From: Nymphaea colorata | Lineage: Eukaryota; Streptophyta; Magnoliopsida; Nymphaeales; Nymphaeaceae | Reading direction: 5' to 3' | NCBI RefSeq assembly: GCF_008831285.2 | Contig: NC_045140.1 | Location: 14,867,796-14,931,795 of the forward strand | Length of the DNA: 64,000 bases | Shown: in pieces, positions 11,387-24,088 of the stretch | Numbering within the stretch: the first letter of the stretch is position 1 | How the letters are laid out: each line of letters opens with the position of its first letter | The notes under the pieces: model-generated | The model's input: the letters and a program-made list of their open reading frames with translations, nothing else | What the model was told of the DNA's origin: nothing | Databases searched by the model: none | Translations under genes and position numbers: made by a program

Positions 11387-11941
11387 AAAAAATGGTTAAA
11401 AGAAAACCTGAAAAAGAAAAATTTTGCAGGCAGATAGCTTATCGAGAGAACAAAAGCTTCTAAATTAAGAATCAAAGAAACAACTAAGAGAGAAATTTAA
11501 GGTCTCGTGTTTGCTTAGATGAAAAAAATAAGTCTTTAGGTGGCATCTGATCTTTTAATTATAAAATGACAAACTAATTCTATGAAGATATGATTTAACT
11601 AACCGGGATTAGCAATGCATTTGACATTGTTATCTCAGAAACGCAAACACGATATATAGTGCACCTAATCTTCCAATACTATTTAATTAAATATTATTGG
11701 GCTCAAATACTTGACCGATCAACTGGATGCCAGCATAACACTATGGTGCTCCCTTCGAGGAGACTGAAATTTATGATATTCTTTTAATATCATTTTTGTG
11801 AATGAAATAAGTAGAATTTACAGGATATTTATCGTTTATTTGGGGGATAGAATGAAAGGGGTTGGCCCCAACACAACACGTTATGTTGGTGACATGATTT
11901 GCAAATGAGAAAACCTGGAAAGCTTCTTCTGCAATGTGTGT

Positions 11942-11960
11942 GAGAGAGAGAGAGAGAGAG
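11942..11960. repeat. (GA)n microsatellite
   Basis: A 19-bp uninterrupted GA run in intergenic DNA. Confidence 0.9.
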
Positions 11961-14119
11961 CCTTCAAATATACGCCTTATAATTAATTAACCTCGCAAAC
12001 ATTGTCACACATAAGCAATCATTTCAAATTGAATTTTCAATAAAATCTAAATAATAACAAAAACTAAAACTATATTTTTATTAAAACTTAAATAGAATTC
12101 CTGAAAAATATGCGGTAGCAAGCTTCATAATGATATACCACCTATAAAACCTCCGAATGCGAAGAAAAAAATGAAACTAATTTTTTTAGGGCGCAAGAGC
12201 TAAGGTTTTATGTTGCACCAAACACGTGATTTTCAATCACCTCTGTGCTGCAAAATTGTGAAACAGGACGACTACGCTTCAGAATATTAGATACGGTGAC
12301 TATATCTGCAAAAATTGCGTAGTTTGACTTGGAATTATATATAGATTCAAATATGAAAATACAAAACTAATATATCTGATTTTTTTTACTGCATTAAAAA
12401 TCACATATTTGTTGGATTCTATAGAAAGCAATTAATCATATACGCCACCTGCATGCACATCTTCAATTTGATGCCTCGCTCTACTTCCATGATATTGCTA
12501 TTTCGGTTTCCCATGTACCGGTCAAGGGAGGTCTTCACAAACACATGAAAACTCACACTCAAAGCCTAGTTTCATACATGTTATATTCTGTTCATTCCCC
12601 TAAAAAATATCACGAGTACTTTTAGAAGAGAACTGCTTACTTTAGTAGTTTTTTTTGTTTTTCATTTGCCAATAGCAATAGCTTACTAAAGACAAAATCA
12701 AGAGAAAAAAAAAAAAAACTATTTGGTCATTGATGTTCTTAGAAGGACTAATTTGCTTTCAGTCCCAGCTGCTTAGCACATATCAATTTACAACTTTTTT
12801 TTTTTTTTCAATTTAAACGTAGCCTTTCCTGGTCACGATTGAATTGACGTAATCACGACCCAGCACTCTTAACCATCAAGCTGGCTCCTATAATTTGGCT
12901 ATACAGCTATTCATTTAGCCAATCCTCTTATAAATTCTCGAAGATTTCCAAGAATTTGATCGACTTTCTCATGGTAGGGGATTACAATTTCTGTTTCTCG
13001 ATAGTAAAGACATCATTATTCAAATGGCGATTGGGAGATTTAAGCTGCCATCTAGCTACTACTACACTCGCCCTATTACCAATGTAATGCTTTCGAGTAA
13101 ATGCCTTGTCTACTCAGGATGCTAGCGTAGTGTTCCAGTATCTCGTTTTTGATGCGAATCCGATTCTTATTTTAGTATCCAAGCTTTGATGGGATCCAAA
13201 TCTAATTGCAATGGGCATCGAAGTACAAAACATGTAGAAATTTGGATTTTGGACAAATCCTACCCAGTATCTAATCAGTCGAATAGGATAGCACTTGCAT
13301 TCGATCTTATGCATCCCTCTACAAATGTGCCGTCCCAAAGAGAAAAATCCGACTAATTTGACCAAAGAAGAACGCAGTTGATGAAACGTACTTGATTACA
13401 TATCATGGATAGTTAAAGCTAGTATATCCAAACACTTGACGGGTCCCACTACCCACCACAGAATTTTATTTTGAAACTAATTTCCTAGATGCATTTTGCT
13501 GTAGCAAGCTTTATATACATGATAAAACAAGAGAGAGAGAGATTTCACGAGTTCGTCTGCATGCCTTTCGATTTCTGCACTTTCATAAGCTTTCTAGTTT
13601 GCTCTTGTTATAAGCGATGAAAAGTTGAGAGGTTATACAAATAAAAGCGTCCTTGTCCAAGTGAATACCTTTTGAAGTCATAATTCTTAAGAAACCACAA
13701 TTGGCGTTCTCAGCCTGTAACCAGACGAACGCGTTCTAGTCTAAATGAGAAAAGCTTTGGTCGGAGTATCTTGTTTTGGCTTCCGCTTCTTAACAACATG
13801 CTGGGGAGCTGAGATTCGAAAACTTGAAAGCATTAGTCTGGTCGTCTTTGTTAGACCTTAATATTTCAATAAAGCATTTAAGTTATAATTTTGAAACTTA
13901 TGCGTGCAAAAGTTAGAACGATGTTCATTGTGTTCTAATTTTTGTTACAACTCATGGAAATCGTCGACGCCTAGAATTCGTTTGAGTGAGAGGAGAGGGG
14001 GAGGGGATCTTGTGTGTTTTGAACAAATAACGGTAAATATGGAATGGGTACTATTTAGCAGATGATGTATTTGGAGCATGAGTATCATTAACTGAATAAA
14101 GCGATGCGATATTTTAAAT

Positions 14120-14463
14120 AAATGATTGGGTTGGAAAACAGAGAGAGAGAGAAAGAAGAGTAAGCGTTTGCTGCGACCGGAAAATCCCACAAAAATAAGA
14201 GAGAGAAAGAAAAGAAGAGAAAAGACCGAGAGAGAAAGGGAAAAAAATCGAGGGAGAGAGAGAAAGAGAAAGAGAGAAGGGTGGAGCAGATCAGCAAAAA
14301 GAGTGAGAAGGGGAGGACGACCGGAGAGAGCTCGAAGGTAAACGCGGAAACCCGACGAGGGATAGAATTCCTCTGGTGGGACGCCCTACGACCCCGCCCC
14401 TTCACACTCTGAAGCTCGGCATAGGTGAACCAAGGCGTCCTTGCCATCAATTCCTCTTCAAAG
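14120..14463 (+). promoter_or_regulatory. Probable non-coding first exon (5' UTR) of the ADA1-like gene
   Basis: A purine-rich (GA) leader at about 14138-14290 is followed by a GC-richer segment ending CTTCAAAG at 14463 and then GTAGCG, a plausible splice donor. The T-rich stretch that follows, with AGGGTTT words typical of plant 5' introns, leads to candidate acceptors at TTGTTTCAG (ends 15073) and TTTCTTCCAG (ends 15164), just upstream of the chosen start codon. The exact transcription start and junctions cannot be fixed without transcripts. Confidence 0.45.
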
Positions 14464-15208
14464 GTAGCGATTTATCTTCAATTTTGAATGCGCTTATCGT
14501 GTTCTCTCGAGATACCCATTCAACGCCTCTTTATGAAAGATCCTTTCCGTGTAGTGCATTTCTTTGTCGACCCACGGGAGATCAAGGATTTATGGGTCGT
14601 TCACTTTCTGCATTAATTTGTATATGAATGGGCTTCTGTAGTAGTTCAAGATAGGATTTATGGGTTTGAATGTGAAAAGGAAGAAAAAGATGTGTAAGTT
14701 TCAGAGAATGGGGTTTAGCTTGGGGGCAATCTTTGGTGATTGCAATTTTTAGATCCCAATTTCGACTCTGAGGATGTGAATTAGTGTCTTGAAGTAAGTT
14801 GGTAGTGCTAATTTTCTTTATGGCGCCAGTGGTGGTGGTCGGCTTTTATTAGTTTTCTGCATTATTGATCTGGGTGGTTTGGAGATTAGGGTTTGAATTT
14901 GGTTAACCGGCAAATAAGCCCTAGCTTGTGGAGAGTTCAGTGTTTTGGAAAGGAAGTTGGAACCTTCAATAAGATTTTCGGTTTGTGCGTTCACTGTTAG
15001 GGTTTTCAGCCGGTGAGTTGACGGTTGCTTTTAGTTGGGTTGGGTCGTTGGTCTCAATCTCGCTTTGTTTCAGAACTTCGGACAGTCTCCCTCAGTTTCA
15101 GAACTTCGACCTTTTGGGGTTTCGAGGAATTTGGTTGTGGAAGAGCATAAACCCTTTCTTCCAGTGGGAATTGCTGATCCGGAAGTTGTATGGGTTCCAA
15201 AATCTGAA

Positions 15209-16483
15209 ATGCCACCCTCACAGCAGCATTCACGGATTAATCTTGCCGATTTGAAGGCTCAGATTGTGAAAAGGCTTGGACCAGACAAGGCGCAAAGATA
15301 CTTTAGTCATTTGACCAGATTGTTGAGTCAGAAAATTAGCAAAGTTGAGTTTGATAAACTATGTTACCTCACCATTGGACGGGAGAACCTCGCACTTCAC
15401 AATCAGTTCATACGATCAGTTCTCAAGAACGCTTGTCATGCAAAGGTGCCCCCTCCACCTCCCGTGCAGGACGCCACTGCATTGGTTGGTGGAGTAGCGA
15501 AGACATCTCAGAGTCCATCATTCAGTGCGCCGAATGCTGTTATTTTATCAAATGGGGATATACCGGGGTCTCCTCAGAAGGGAAGAACTCTTAAACGTGA
15601 TAGAAGACCCGTTGATCGACCAAGCCCCCTTGGCACCATTGAGAAAACAGAAATTGTTACTGCACATCGTGGAGATGGTAAGGAAGAAACTGTTCCAGGT
15701 GTTGCTGAGAATGGAGACATGTATCCATATGACCTCCAGAGGGCTGCCCATCATCTTCAAGGGCTTGCTGAGGAGCCAGATAATGAGCGGAGCAGTCCAA
15801 TGCTGCTTCCACCTATCAAGAGGGCAAGGCTGCAAAAGTCAACTCGTGATCAATTTCATGTAAATAACAAAGGTCTGACGGAAGTAGTAATAGAGGAAGA
15901 TGTTGAGCCAGTCCCTTCTGACCCCTTTCAATGTGGAAGCCCCATATGTGCTCCTTTGGGAATTCCCTTCTGCTCAGCTAGTTTAGGTGGTGCTCGCAAG
16001 GGCATGATTCGGAGCTTGTCTGATCTACCATCAGTAAGTAGTTATATGAGTTCTGTTGATGGCGGTGAACTATTGGATACAGAAACGTTGAAGAAGAAGA
16101 TGGAGCATATAGCAGAGGTTGAGGGTCTTCATGGCGTGACAATTGATTGTGCTAATTTGTTGAATAATGGGCTGGATGCCTACCTGAAAAGGTTGATACG
16201 GACATGTATAGAACTAGCAAAGGCAAGGGCAGGGAGCGAACAGACAAAAGCTGCAATCCAGAAGCAGCACATCTATGGGAAGGTTGCACAAGGAATTAAT
16301 GGCATGTGGCAAAACCACTTGCACAATCAAACTAACAATGTTTCAGCAGAAGGGATACGGAGCCAATCTCCAATATCTTTGCTGGACTTTAGAGTAGCTA
16401 TGAAGTTGAATCCACAACAATTAGGAGATGACTGGCCTTCATTGCTTGAGAAAATCTCTTTTCGCGGATTCGATGAAGAATAA
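15209..16483 (+). CDS. ADA1: ADA1-like transcriptional coactivator, SAGA complex subunit (Hfi1/Tada1 family)
   Basis: Encodes a 424-aa structural subunit of SAGA, the nuclear histone-acetylating coactivator of RNA polymerase II. Residues about 8-65 (INLADLKAQIVKRLG, then RYFSHLTRLLSQKISK and FDKLCYLTIGRENLALHN) are the conserved N-terminal SAGA-Tad1 region. A low-complexity middle carries KRDRRPVDRP and acidic patches. Residues about 284-340 (LKKKMEHIAEVEGLHG to LDAYLKRLIRTCIELAKAR) fit the histone-fold-like part that pairs with TAF12 in yeast. The C-terminus has SLLDFRVAMKLNPQQLG, as I recall for plant members. One coding exon. The frame stays open upstream to an ATG at 15035, but family similarity starts at the 15209 ATG, so the extra 58 codons are probably leader or intron. 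Length is normal (about 380-430 aa). No other gene lies close by. Confidence 0.88.
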   Translation: MPPSQQHSRINLADLKAQIVKRLGPDKAQRYFSHLTRLLSQKISKVEFDKLCYLTIGRENLALHNQFIRSVLKNACHAKVPPPPPVQDATALVGGVAKTSQSPSFSAPNAVILSNGDIPGSPQKGRTLKRDRRPVDRPSPLGTIEKTEIVTAHRGDGKEETVPGVAENGDMYPYDLQRAAHHLQGLAEEPDNERSSPMLLPPIKRARLQKSTRDQFHVNNKGLTEVVIEEDVEPVPSDPFQCGSPICAPLGIPFCSASLGGARKGMIRSLSDLPSVSSYMSSVDGGELLDTETLKKKMEHIAEVEGLHGVTIDCANLLNNGLDAYLKRLIRTCIELAKARAGSEQTKAAIQKQHIYGKVAQGINGMWQNHLHNQTNNVSAEGIRSQSPISLLDFRVAMKLNPQQLGDDWPSLLEKISFRGFDEE

Positions 16484-16603
16484 GTGTCTAGAACTTTAAT
16501 TCATTTCCAACAAGGTTGTGGCTGAGGCTGTCACCTTCAACTGACAGTAATTGTTAGCCTATGTGTTGATGGTGAATTGCCTCTCATTATTGGGGAAAAT
16601 GAA

Positions 16604-17050
16604 ATGCTCCCTGTGGTTCAGTTTCTTCTTCTTATGACACTTAACAAATGAATGAATGTGAAGATTTTATTAGCTCAGAAGGGAGTGTTTGGCCAACTGC
16701 TTCTTCTTATTATGACACTTAACAAATGGATGAATGGGAAGATTTTATTAGCTCAGAAGGGAGTGTTCGGCCAACTGGAGAGGTACCTGCTCAATTAAGA
16801 AAACTCGGTGCCTGCAACAAAAAAGGGACCCTCAGCATGTTCCTTCATTTGGTTGCATTGTTGCATGTTCCTTCTGGTTCAGTTTCTGCTTCTTATGACA
16901 CTTAACAAAAGATTCAATGTGAAGATTTTATTAGCTCAGAAGGGAGTGCAGCCAACTGGAGAGGTACCTGCTCAATTAAGAAAACACTGTATCTGCAACA
17001 AAAAAGGGAACTTCAGCATGTTCCCTCATTTGGTTGCCTTGTTGTATGTT
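16604..17050 (+). repeat. Tandem repeat in the 3' flank of the ADA1-like gene
   Basis: Three tandem units share the core TATGACACTTAACAAA followed by GAAGATTTTATTAGCTCAG and GCCAACTG. The first is short (about 95 bp, 16604-16698). The second (16699 to about 16882) and third (about 16883-17050) are about 170-185 bp and also share GAGAGGTACCTGCTCAATTA, a CAACAAAAAAGGGA run and CAGCATGTTCC. It begins about 120 bp after the stop codon, so it probably lies in the 3' UTR or just past it. Confidence 0.85.
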
Positions 17051-17059
17051 TAGAATTTA

Positions 17060-20000
17060 CTTGAGAGTCTCTCAATCACCGCAGATCTTGGGATCTAAAT
17101 TTATGTAATTTAACAGCAATTAAAGAGGAAAAAGGCTGAAAGCTTTGCAAGAGATGATTTTGTTCAATCAAGAGGTGCTTTCCTTTCAATAGGATCGCAG
17201 TGTTGCTGTATGTATTGCCAAGTCTGGGGATTGCTTGGGTGGTTCATTTGAGAAATTGCTAAAGAAATTTCATTTGATCTACCCAATTGGTCATCAACTC
17301 AGAATTCTAAACCTCTCATATCAATTCTATCTTCTCCTCAAAATGAATGATTCATTTTCTATTTCCTGAAATATTGATTCTTTCTCTTTTAGATCTTTTA
17401 CATTCTTGAATAGGGAGGTCACTTTTGATTTAATATCATATATTTCTTGCCATTCAACATTCTGATCTAAGCCACATGGACTTTTTAAATTTCTGGCACC
17501 CACACCCCGCAGCTGTGTGAAATAGATTCTGATATATGGCACTCATGACACATGTGCGTTGTAACATTGATGTATGTGTGGCTCATCAACTTGGGTGCAT
17601 GTGTGGCACTCCAGTTGTGCTAGAAAATCTGCCGTCAGATTTGTTGTTTATTATTCACTAAACAGCAATTCTTCTTTTTCTTTTTTGGATACATGTAGGG
17701 CTTTTGGAATATGAGCATTTGAGAAATATGAGTATCAATACGAACTGACTTCAACCTCTTATCTTGTAATTCTTGGACATGTATGACGACTGCAGATTTT
17801 AAAAGGAGTTAATTTCTGTCCGCTCAAGAAAGTAACTGCAACTTAATTTTTCTTGTTTTAAAGGTTTTCCTCTGGTCTAGTAGAGTTATTTTTCTCAAGA
17901 AATTCTTGTGTTGTTTCCTGATGCCATTGTTCTCTTTATTATTTTCTCCTATGTGTATCATCTCTTCATTTCATAGTTGGCAAACCCTGCAAGCTGACTC
18001 GGGAATTGCCTCAGTCGATTCATATCACCAAGATCTTTGGTGATGAGTCAAGTACTGACCTAAACACAATCAAATGTTAAAGTACTCCGATATTGGTCAT
18101 CTGAACGGTTAGGAATCACCTGATTCTGGACTGTTTCATTCAGCACCAATCCTGACTATTATTCAGCATCACTAAGAAACAGTCTATAGTTGTGTATCAT
18201 AAATAAACTAATCTAATGCACGTGAGTTATTATTTGAAACTATAGTTATTTGATTCAGTCATTTGTTATTTTATAAATATGTTCAATTTCTTCATCATTT
18301 TGTAGTAAAATCATACTATAACAATTTGTAACTTGACCTGGACAAGCCGTTGAGTCAACTTGCTGACCTCTGACACAGTAGTTGGTCGATCCAAGTCCAG
18401 TTCACAGGTTAGCCAACCATGTTTATTGCTGGTGCTGTGATTTTGTATGAGAGAGAGGAATGTTTCCTCATGGAATTTAACCACTGGAGTTCAGTTCTGT
18501 TCTATTTTTCTGCTATGGAAAATCAACATTGAAAGTGTGTCTAAAACACCTGCATGAATGGGTCTAATTTGAGAAGGTCAATTTGTTCCTGGAGTTGGAT
18601 TTATCAACAGGCTCTGGTTATGTTGGAATCGCTGTTTCAACAACGCCCATGTTCATATTTATTTTGGATTGTTTAACTAACTGTGTCATTCAGGAATTGT
18701 TCAGTTTTGTGTGTTGCTTTTTTCATATTTCTGGTAGTTCTTTTGCACTTTTTTCTGTTACTTAAAGCTCATTGCATCATATGCTAATGTTTCATTTTTA
18801 TTGCAGATACTTTCATTTCCTCTTTTGTGAAACCTGCACCAGGTTATTCTTCTTTCATTCTTTGTGCACTATGTGAGTGCTCCATCTGATACAACTAGGA
18901 CATCCAAAAGAGAATGGCTTTCAAGAGTGATCATGCATAGTTTTAAATTCAGAAAATTAGGGAAGCGAAGGGAATAGAGCAAAAAATTGGATCTGGAAAG
19001 CTTTGAAACTTTTAGCTGAACCAATGAACAAAGAATAGAGGCTAATCTGGTCCGTGCTTCACAAGCTTGTACCTCTAACCCTGGACAGGTGATGCTTGAC
19101 TCGAGTCTCAGGGATGCTTCATTAACTTGGGGTGAGTTAGGTGTTAGGATCCTAATTTTTTATTGTCAGCAAAACGAATGAACCTTGAAATAGTACTAAC
19201 TTTGAGCTATAAAACCACCGAAACAAGCACCAGGCATCAATAATTAACCTGTAGAAATATGTACGACTGATTTTCAAAAAAGGATTGAAAAACTCGGCAG
19301 GTCCCTCTAAACTTATCAAGATAAGCACCATGGTTGTGGAGCTCTTGATCTCGAAGTTCCTATGCCAAGCCCTCAACCAAGTGGATGAAATGCTTGTTAG
19401 CAAGTACTTGTATATGCTTGATTGTCGGCAGTTGTGTTTAACCATGTTTTCTTCTTTATGTATCTTACATGTCTGTTGTTATGCATAATGCACAAGAAGG
19501 ATAACGTAAGGGGCACACCCTCTTGTCTCTCCTAATAAGAAGGCCCTGCTCAAAATCAAGCCACTTATGTGCAGGGTGAACTCAGGTGAAAGCCCCAACT
19601 GCCTTCCCTTATGAGACCTGCCAAGTGAAAGCTATTGGGTGGTGCGTGCAAAGGTGCAGGCATGCATCTTTTTGGAGATTGAAATACATAAAGGAATGCG
19701 AGCACAAACACAAGATGGAAATAACATGAAAGGCATCCTTAAATCTTTTTCACTTTTTTATGTTGTTGAGGATATCATGCTTTCACATTAATATGAAAAT
19801 ACTTTAGTACTGAAAAGGTTCCATCCGATCAATCACAGTGAGATAGATCATAGATGATATTGCCAGACGTGAAATATGATTTGACTTTTACTGGAATGCT
19901 TTTGGGTCCATGTATGATGTGTGGTTTGTATTTGTAGTTAGTATATTATTGGTACGACTTCACATTTCAAAGTATCCTAACCAAATTTTTGATGTCAAGT

Positions 20001-21420
20001 CTGGTGTAAGCTGCCGGCTGCGGGAAACTTGTAAAGTTGCTCCTACACTCACACATGGGCATGCAAATCATGCTATGCATCGACCAAATATTGATACAGT
20101 CATAAAAGCAAAATGAATCCGTTGCATCATATTCAGATCATTTATCCATATTATAGTTTATTGCTTTCATGGTCTCCTGAGTATAATACTCCCTAATCAC
20201 TTGTTCACAGTGTATAAGCTTTAAGCTAAACTGCTGGTGTTAATATTGGGAGTGTTGCAACTGAAAAATGCCTTCTTCCTGATGAAATAGAAGGGTGCCA
20301 TCTAAGCAACAGGTTGGCTTAAGCTTAATGAGCTACTTGGACTAACCTCTTCCTCACCTGTCTGGCCTTTTAACCTGCATAATCCAGTTAATATCTAGGT
20401 TGGTAGGAGAAGGCAACCATGACAAATAAATGTGAGTTAATTGTTGATGGTGCCTGTGGCACAGGATCTTAATTAAGTGAAGTTAAGAATCTATTGGCAG
20501 TAGAATTTAGCTAAATGACATTTCATTGGTAATTATTACTATAACCTTTACAGTTCTCTGTTCTAGCAGCCAAGTTACATAATTATGATTCTGAACTAGC
20601 AGCATTTCATCTTAAGGAGTAGAACCAGAACCAGGGAACTAACTTTTCCTTATCCTTCTTTCTCTTCCCCTTGTTATAGTCTGGATCCTTCTTTTTTTTT
20701 TTTTTTGGACTCGTACAAGCAGAAAAAGTACATGAGAAAATATGACGAGTGACTGTTTTTCATCTCACACTTCAGTCATGTTATGTTCTGTTTGGTTACT
20801 GTATATTTGTAGTTTTGCATTGATTAGGATGCATCCTAAAGAAATATGTGGGAAACTAAGAAGATGCAGCATTCATAATCTGGTAAATCTTAATAGCCAA
20901 TTTTTGTTGAATTTATAATTTGAAAACATATGTTACCTGCTTAATGTTAGCAGCCACAGAGACATGGCTCTTGGGCAGCTGCACCCTTATTGACATGTCC
21001 TGATACATGGCTGCATTAGGCACACGGCAGACAGTCAGCAATGTGTTGGGTGCAGTGGAACTTGTTTGGTCCAAAATTTTTTCCTTCTTAGCCCCTTCTT
21101 CTCTCAATCTTGTTGGTTCTAACTTCTAAAATTTTCTTTTGAAGTTTGAGTATAAAGCCAAGTCAGTTGGTTGCAATCCTCTTTATTCCTCCGTCTTTAA
21201 GGATGGCTCTCTCTCCTGTGACCCTACCTGGCGGAAGACTGCTCTCTCTCTCTCTCTCTCCAAGGGCAAAAGAGCCGCTGGATTGTCCATAACTTCTGTG
21301 TGTTTTAGTGAAATGGAATTGAGTTTTGCATACTTTAGTAAGTTATTTTATTTGCTTATCAGTTTATGAATTATGATTTACAATTCATTAATGTGTTGCT
21401 GGTCTGCATATCACTCAAAT
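17060..21420. other. Intergenic stretch, no gene supported
   Basis: AT-rich, T-rich on the plus strand, with scattered short open frames none of which matches a family I know. A 67-codon frame at 19285-19488 and a minus frame at 20913-21107 followed by a plausible donor were considered and not called. A 21-bp (CT)n lies at about 21240-21260. Long 3' introns or UTR of the ADA1-like gene cannot be excluded. Confidence 0.45.
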
Positions 21421-21427
21421 AGTAACC

Positions 21428-21860
21428 TGCAGTCATGCAAAATGTCATATTTAATGAGGCAATAACCTTTGCCACAACAAGGAAGGTACAAAAAAAATGT
21501 AAGACAAATTTTTCATTTCATCCACATAAGAGAGTTTTCAGCACACCTGATCACCAGCTTTGATGAAAACCTGTAAGGTTCAGAGCACACCTGACCTCCA
21601 ACTTTATTGAAAACCTGAAAGGTTCAGAGATCTGAACCTTTCAGGTTTTCATCAAAGTTGGTGATCAGGTTTGCTGAAAACCCTCTTATGTGGATGACAT
21701 GGATCTGAACCTTTCAGGTTTTCAATAAAATTGGTGATCAGGTTTGTTGAAAACCCTCTTATGTGGATGACATGGAACATTTGTCTTGCATTCTTTTGTA
21801 CCTTCCTGGTTGTGGCAAAGGTTACTGCCTCATTCAATAATGACATTTTCCATGACTGCA
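21428..21860. repeat. Long inverted (foldback) repeat, MITE-like
   Basis: Left arm 21428-21628 and right arm 21631-21860 are inverted copies meeting at a 2-bp centre (GGTTCAGA-GA-TCTGAACC). The outer ends match as TGCAGTCATG and CATGACTGCA; inside, GAGGCAATAACCTTTGCC pairs with GGCAAAGGTTACTGCCTC. The right arm has two full tandem sub-units (core AACCTTTCAGGTTTTC to CTCTTATGTGGATGACAT); the left arm has one full and one shortened unit. No clear target duplication is visible. A transcript would form a hairpin of about 200 bp, so it could feed small RNAs. It could be a MITE, a foldback transposon or a local inverted duplication. Confidence 0.88.
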
Positions 21861-24048
21861 AGAGTAGAGTGCTTTGCTGAGAGCAAGAGATTCATGGGTT
21901 TGAATCTCTCGGCCGGTTTGTGGAAAGCAGAAAGTCAGGCCTTGGCTATCACTCTTTTTCTTTATCATCTATGGAATGAGACCCCTTGATTTTTCCATCG
22001 AAGGTGGAACCAGAAATCGACTGGTGAAGATACGGAATACAGCATTGATATCATCTTGATATTTTCAAAAAGATTGCGCCTGTTATCCGAGGCTGTTTTT
22101 GTTGTTGACATCTTAACATGTTCTGCATGCTATATGCATTAAAAAGTCAAATAGTTTGATTGGGCTAGAAATTTTTATTCAATTAGAAAATGAATACTTG
22201 ATTTTTCCTTCTGATCATTCAAATTCTTGGGGAACCTTTTAAACTTGAAGCTTCTACACATCTCCTTGTTCATTTGATCAAGTACCCTTCTTAGGTAAGT
22301 TTTCTAGCTTTAAGCATGTTCACTAGTTATTCCTTTTGAAATTCTGTCAGTTTGGCTTCATCCATTATGCTTCTTAATGTTTATCCCACGGCGAAAAGAA
22401 GAAAGCCGTGCGCGATGGTCCTCATCCCGTTATATTAACGGTTAGCCGTATTTGGGAGCCAGTTTGGTCGTTCATCTTTTTAGATTCTGCCTTTGAATGA
22501 TGCCCATCTTGTCAGGCTACTTAAGAAGATTGGATGTTGGGAAATGATTCTTGAATCTCCCTACCTTTTATCTACGCGCTCTTTTAAAAGGTCGTGATGA
22601 ATTTTTAGTCAAAAGTAATATTCGATTAAAAGTAATGGTAGCCCACCTGAATCAATAGCCATGCGCAGGTCATTTGAAAATATGGTAGGCGAGATATTCA
22701 CCTAGACTGTCTAATTTTGTGTAGAAATCTGAATAAAGATTTCACAGGTATCAAAATCGTAGACTAAGTTTTTTTTTTTTTTTTTATTTCTCCCTTGTTT
22801 CCGTTTCCGGCTAAAAATCGCGTTGTGGAATGTCTGGCGCTGAAGATCTCTCAGAAAATATTTCGATCGGACGGGAAGGTGTTCTCCCTTCGACCTTTCC
22901 ATTATGCCGACCTACTGAAGCTATATTGCCTTAACTGTATCCAAATGTGAGCGTCTCCATCTGTGCATATGACATCGCAATAACGGCAGGAAAGGCTTAT
23001 TCTCTTGAAAAAGCTTGATTTGTCCACCATGGGAGAAGCTCATAAGAAAGGTCCCAAGAAATTGACTGATACAGATCCCTTACAGCTACGCCGGAACGTT
23101 TCTAGATAACTCCCCTCGGTCCTTCCAGTCAAATTCGACTGCAATTTTGTGTTTGGCTTGACTTGAGACAATGTGCGGCACTGATTTTAAATTTTTAGAG
23201 GAGTATAATCCTTTTCGCGATGTGATAAAGAAATTGATGGCCACATGTATATGGGCGTTTTTTAATTATTTTCCAAATTTAGTCCTCCGTAAGATTGATC
23301 TGTTGGGTTTGCTAGAATAGAGGCTTGAAAAACATCAAACTCTGTGTGTGTATAGATGTGACAGCACCAGTTCAAACTCTTGTTACAGAGAAGGAAAAAA
23401 GTGTCGGAGTAGCAAGCTGTACTGTAAATATTTATATAAGCACCATAAAAGTTTGCTAACCAATACACCATATATTTCAATGTTCATCAGCACGTATTTT
23501 CTTAATTTTGAATTTAAAATAAAACATTTATGTTGATTTAGAAGACACAATAAAGGACTTTGTCCTTGTACTGTATCGCCAAGGGTTCGGTAAGATATTT
23601 ATGGCCAACCATTATCCAACGCGAGCCAATAACATTGATAGTGAATCAGTCTTACATTGGGACTGATTTATTAGTCTCCATATTTTCTTGGAATATATCA
23701 ATGGTTGGGTGGAAAGATGGCTGTGTGAAGGCAAAATTAAAAGAGCAAACAAAACAGAAAAAAACAGAAATAAAATGGGAAAAACCAACCTTTCACACAC
23801 ACCTATGTAAACCTTTATAGTTTGATGCACCATCGTTTTATGTGCCTATGTTTTTCCTTTTTCGACTTTATGACCTCCTTTTCCGGCTTAATGTGTTGCA
23901 AGTGTTTTACCTTGCACGATTAGAATACACCCAATTAGATATGCCAGGTCCCAAAGCAAGTAGAGGTCAGAGCCCTTCAACGGCAGAAGAGTATGCCTTC
24001 CGCAGTTTCACACCCAGAGGAACTTATCTAAATAAAAATTAAGAAAAC

Positions 24049-24088
<40 letters not shown>

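Larger units (their letters stand above)
9461..14090. other. Intergenic stretch with low-complexity and repeat relics
   Basis: AT-rich. Short alternations of CAAATCCAAT-like words at about 9945-10080 and a palindromic CCTACTTAAGGCAAGTAGG at 10318-10336 suggest an old repeat or solo LTR that I cannot classify. A (GA)n microsatellite lies at 11942-11960. A possible open stretch at 10943-11386 is listed separately. No convincing gene otherwise. Confidence 0.5.

Noticed and set aside
14088-14450. 120-codon minus-strand frame (Ser/Phe/Leu-rich)
   Set aside because: It is the antisense of the GA-rich leader of the ADA1-like gene; the composition follows from the CT repeat.
15035-15208. N-terminal extension of the ADA1-like protein by 58 codons
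   Set aside because: The frame is open but similarity to the family begins at the 15209 ATG, and splice-acceptor-like sites (15073, 15164) fall inside the extension, so it is probably leader or intron.
19285-19488. 67-codon plus-strand frame (LISKFLCQALNQVDEML)
   Set aside because: Protein-like in places, but no splice support, no family match and an opposite-strand frame of similar length.
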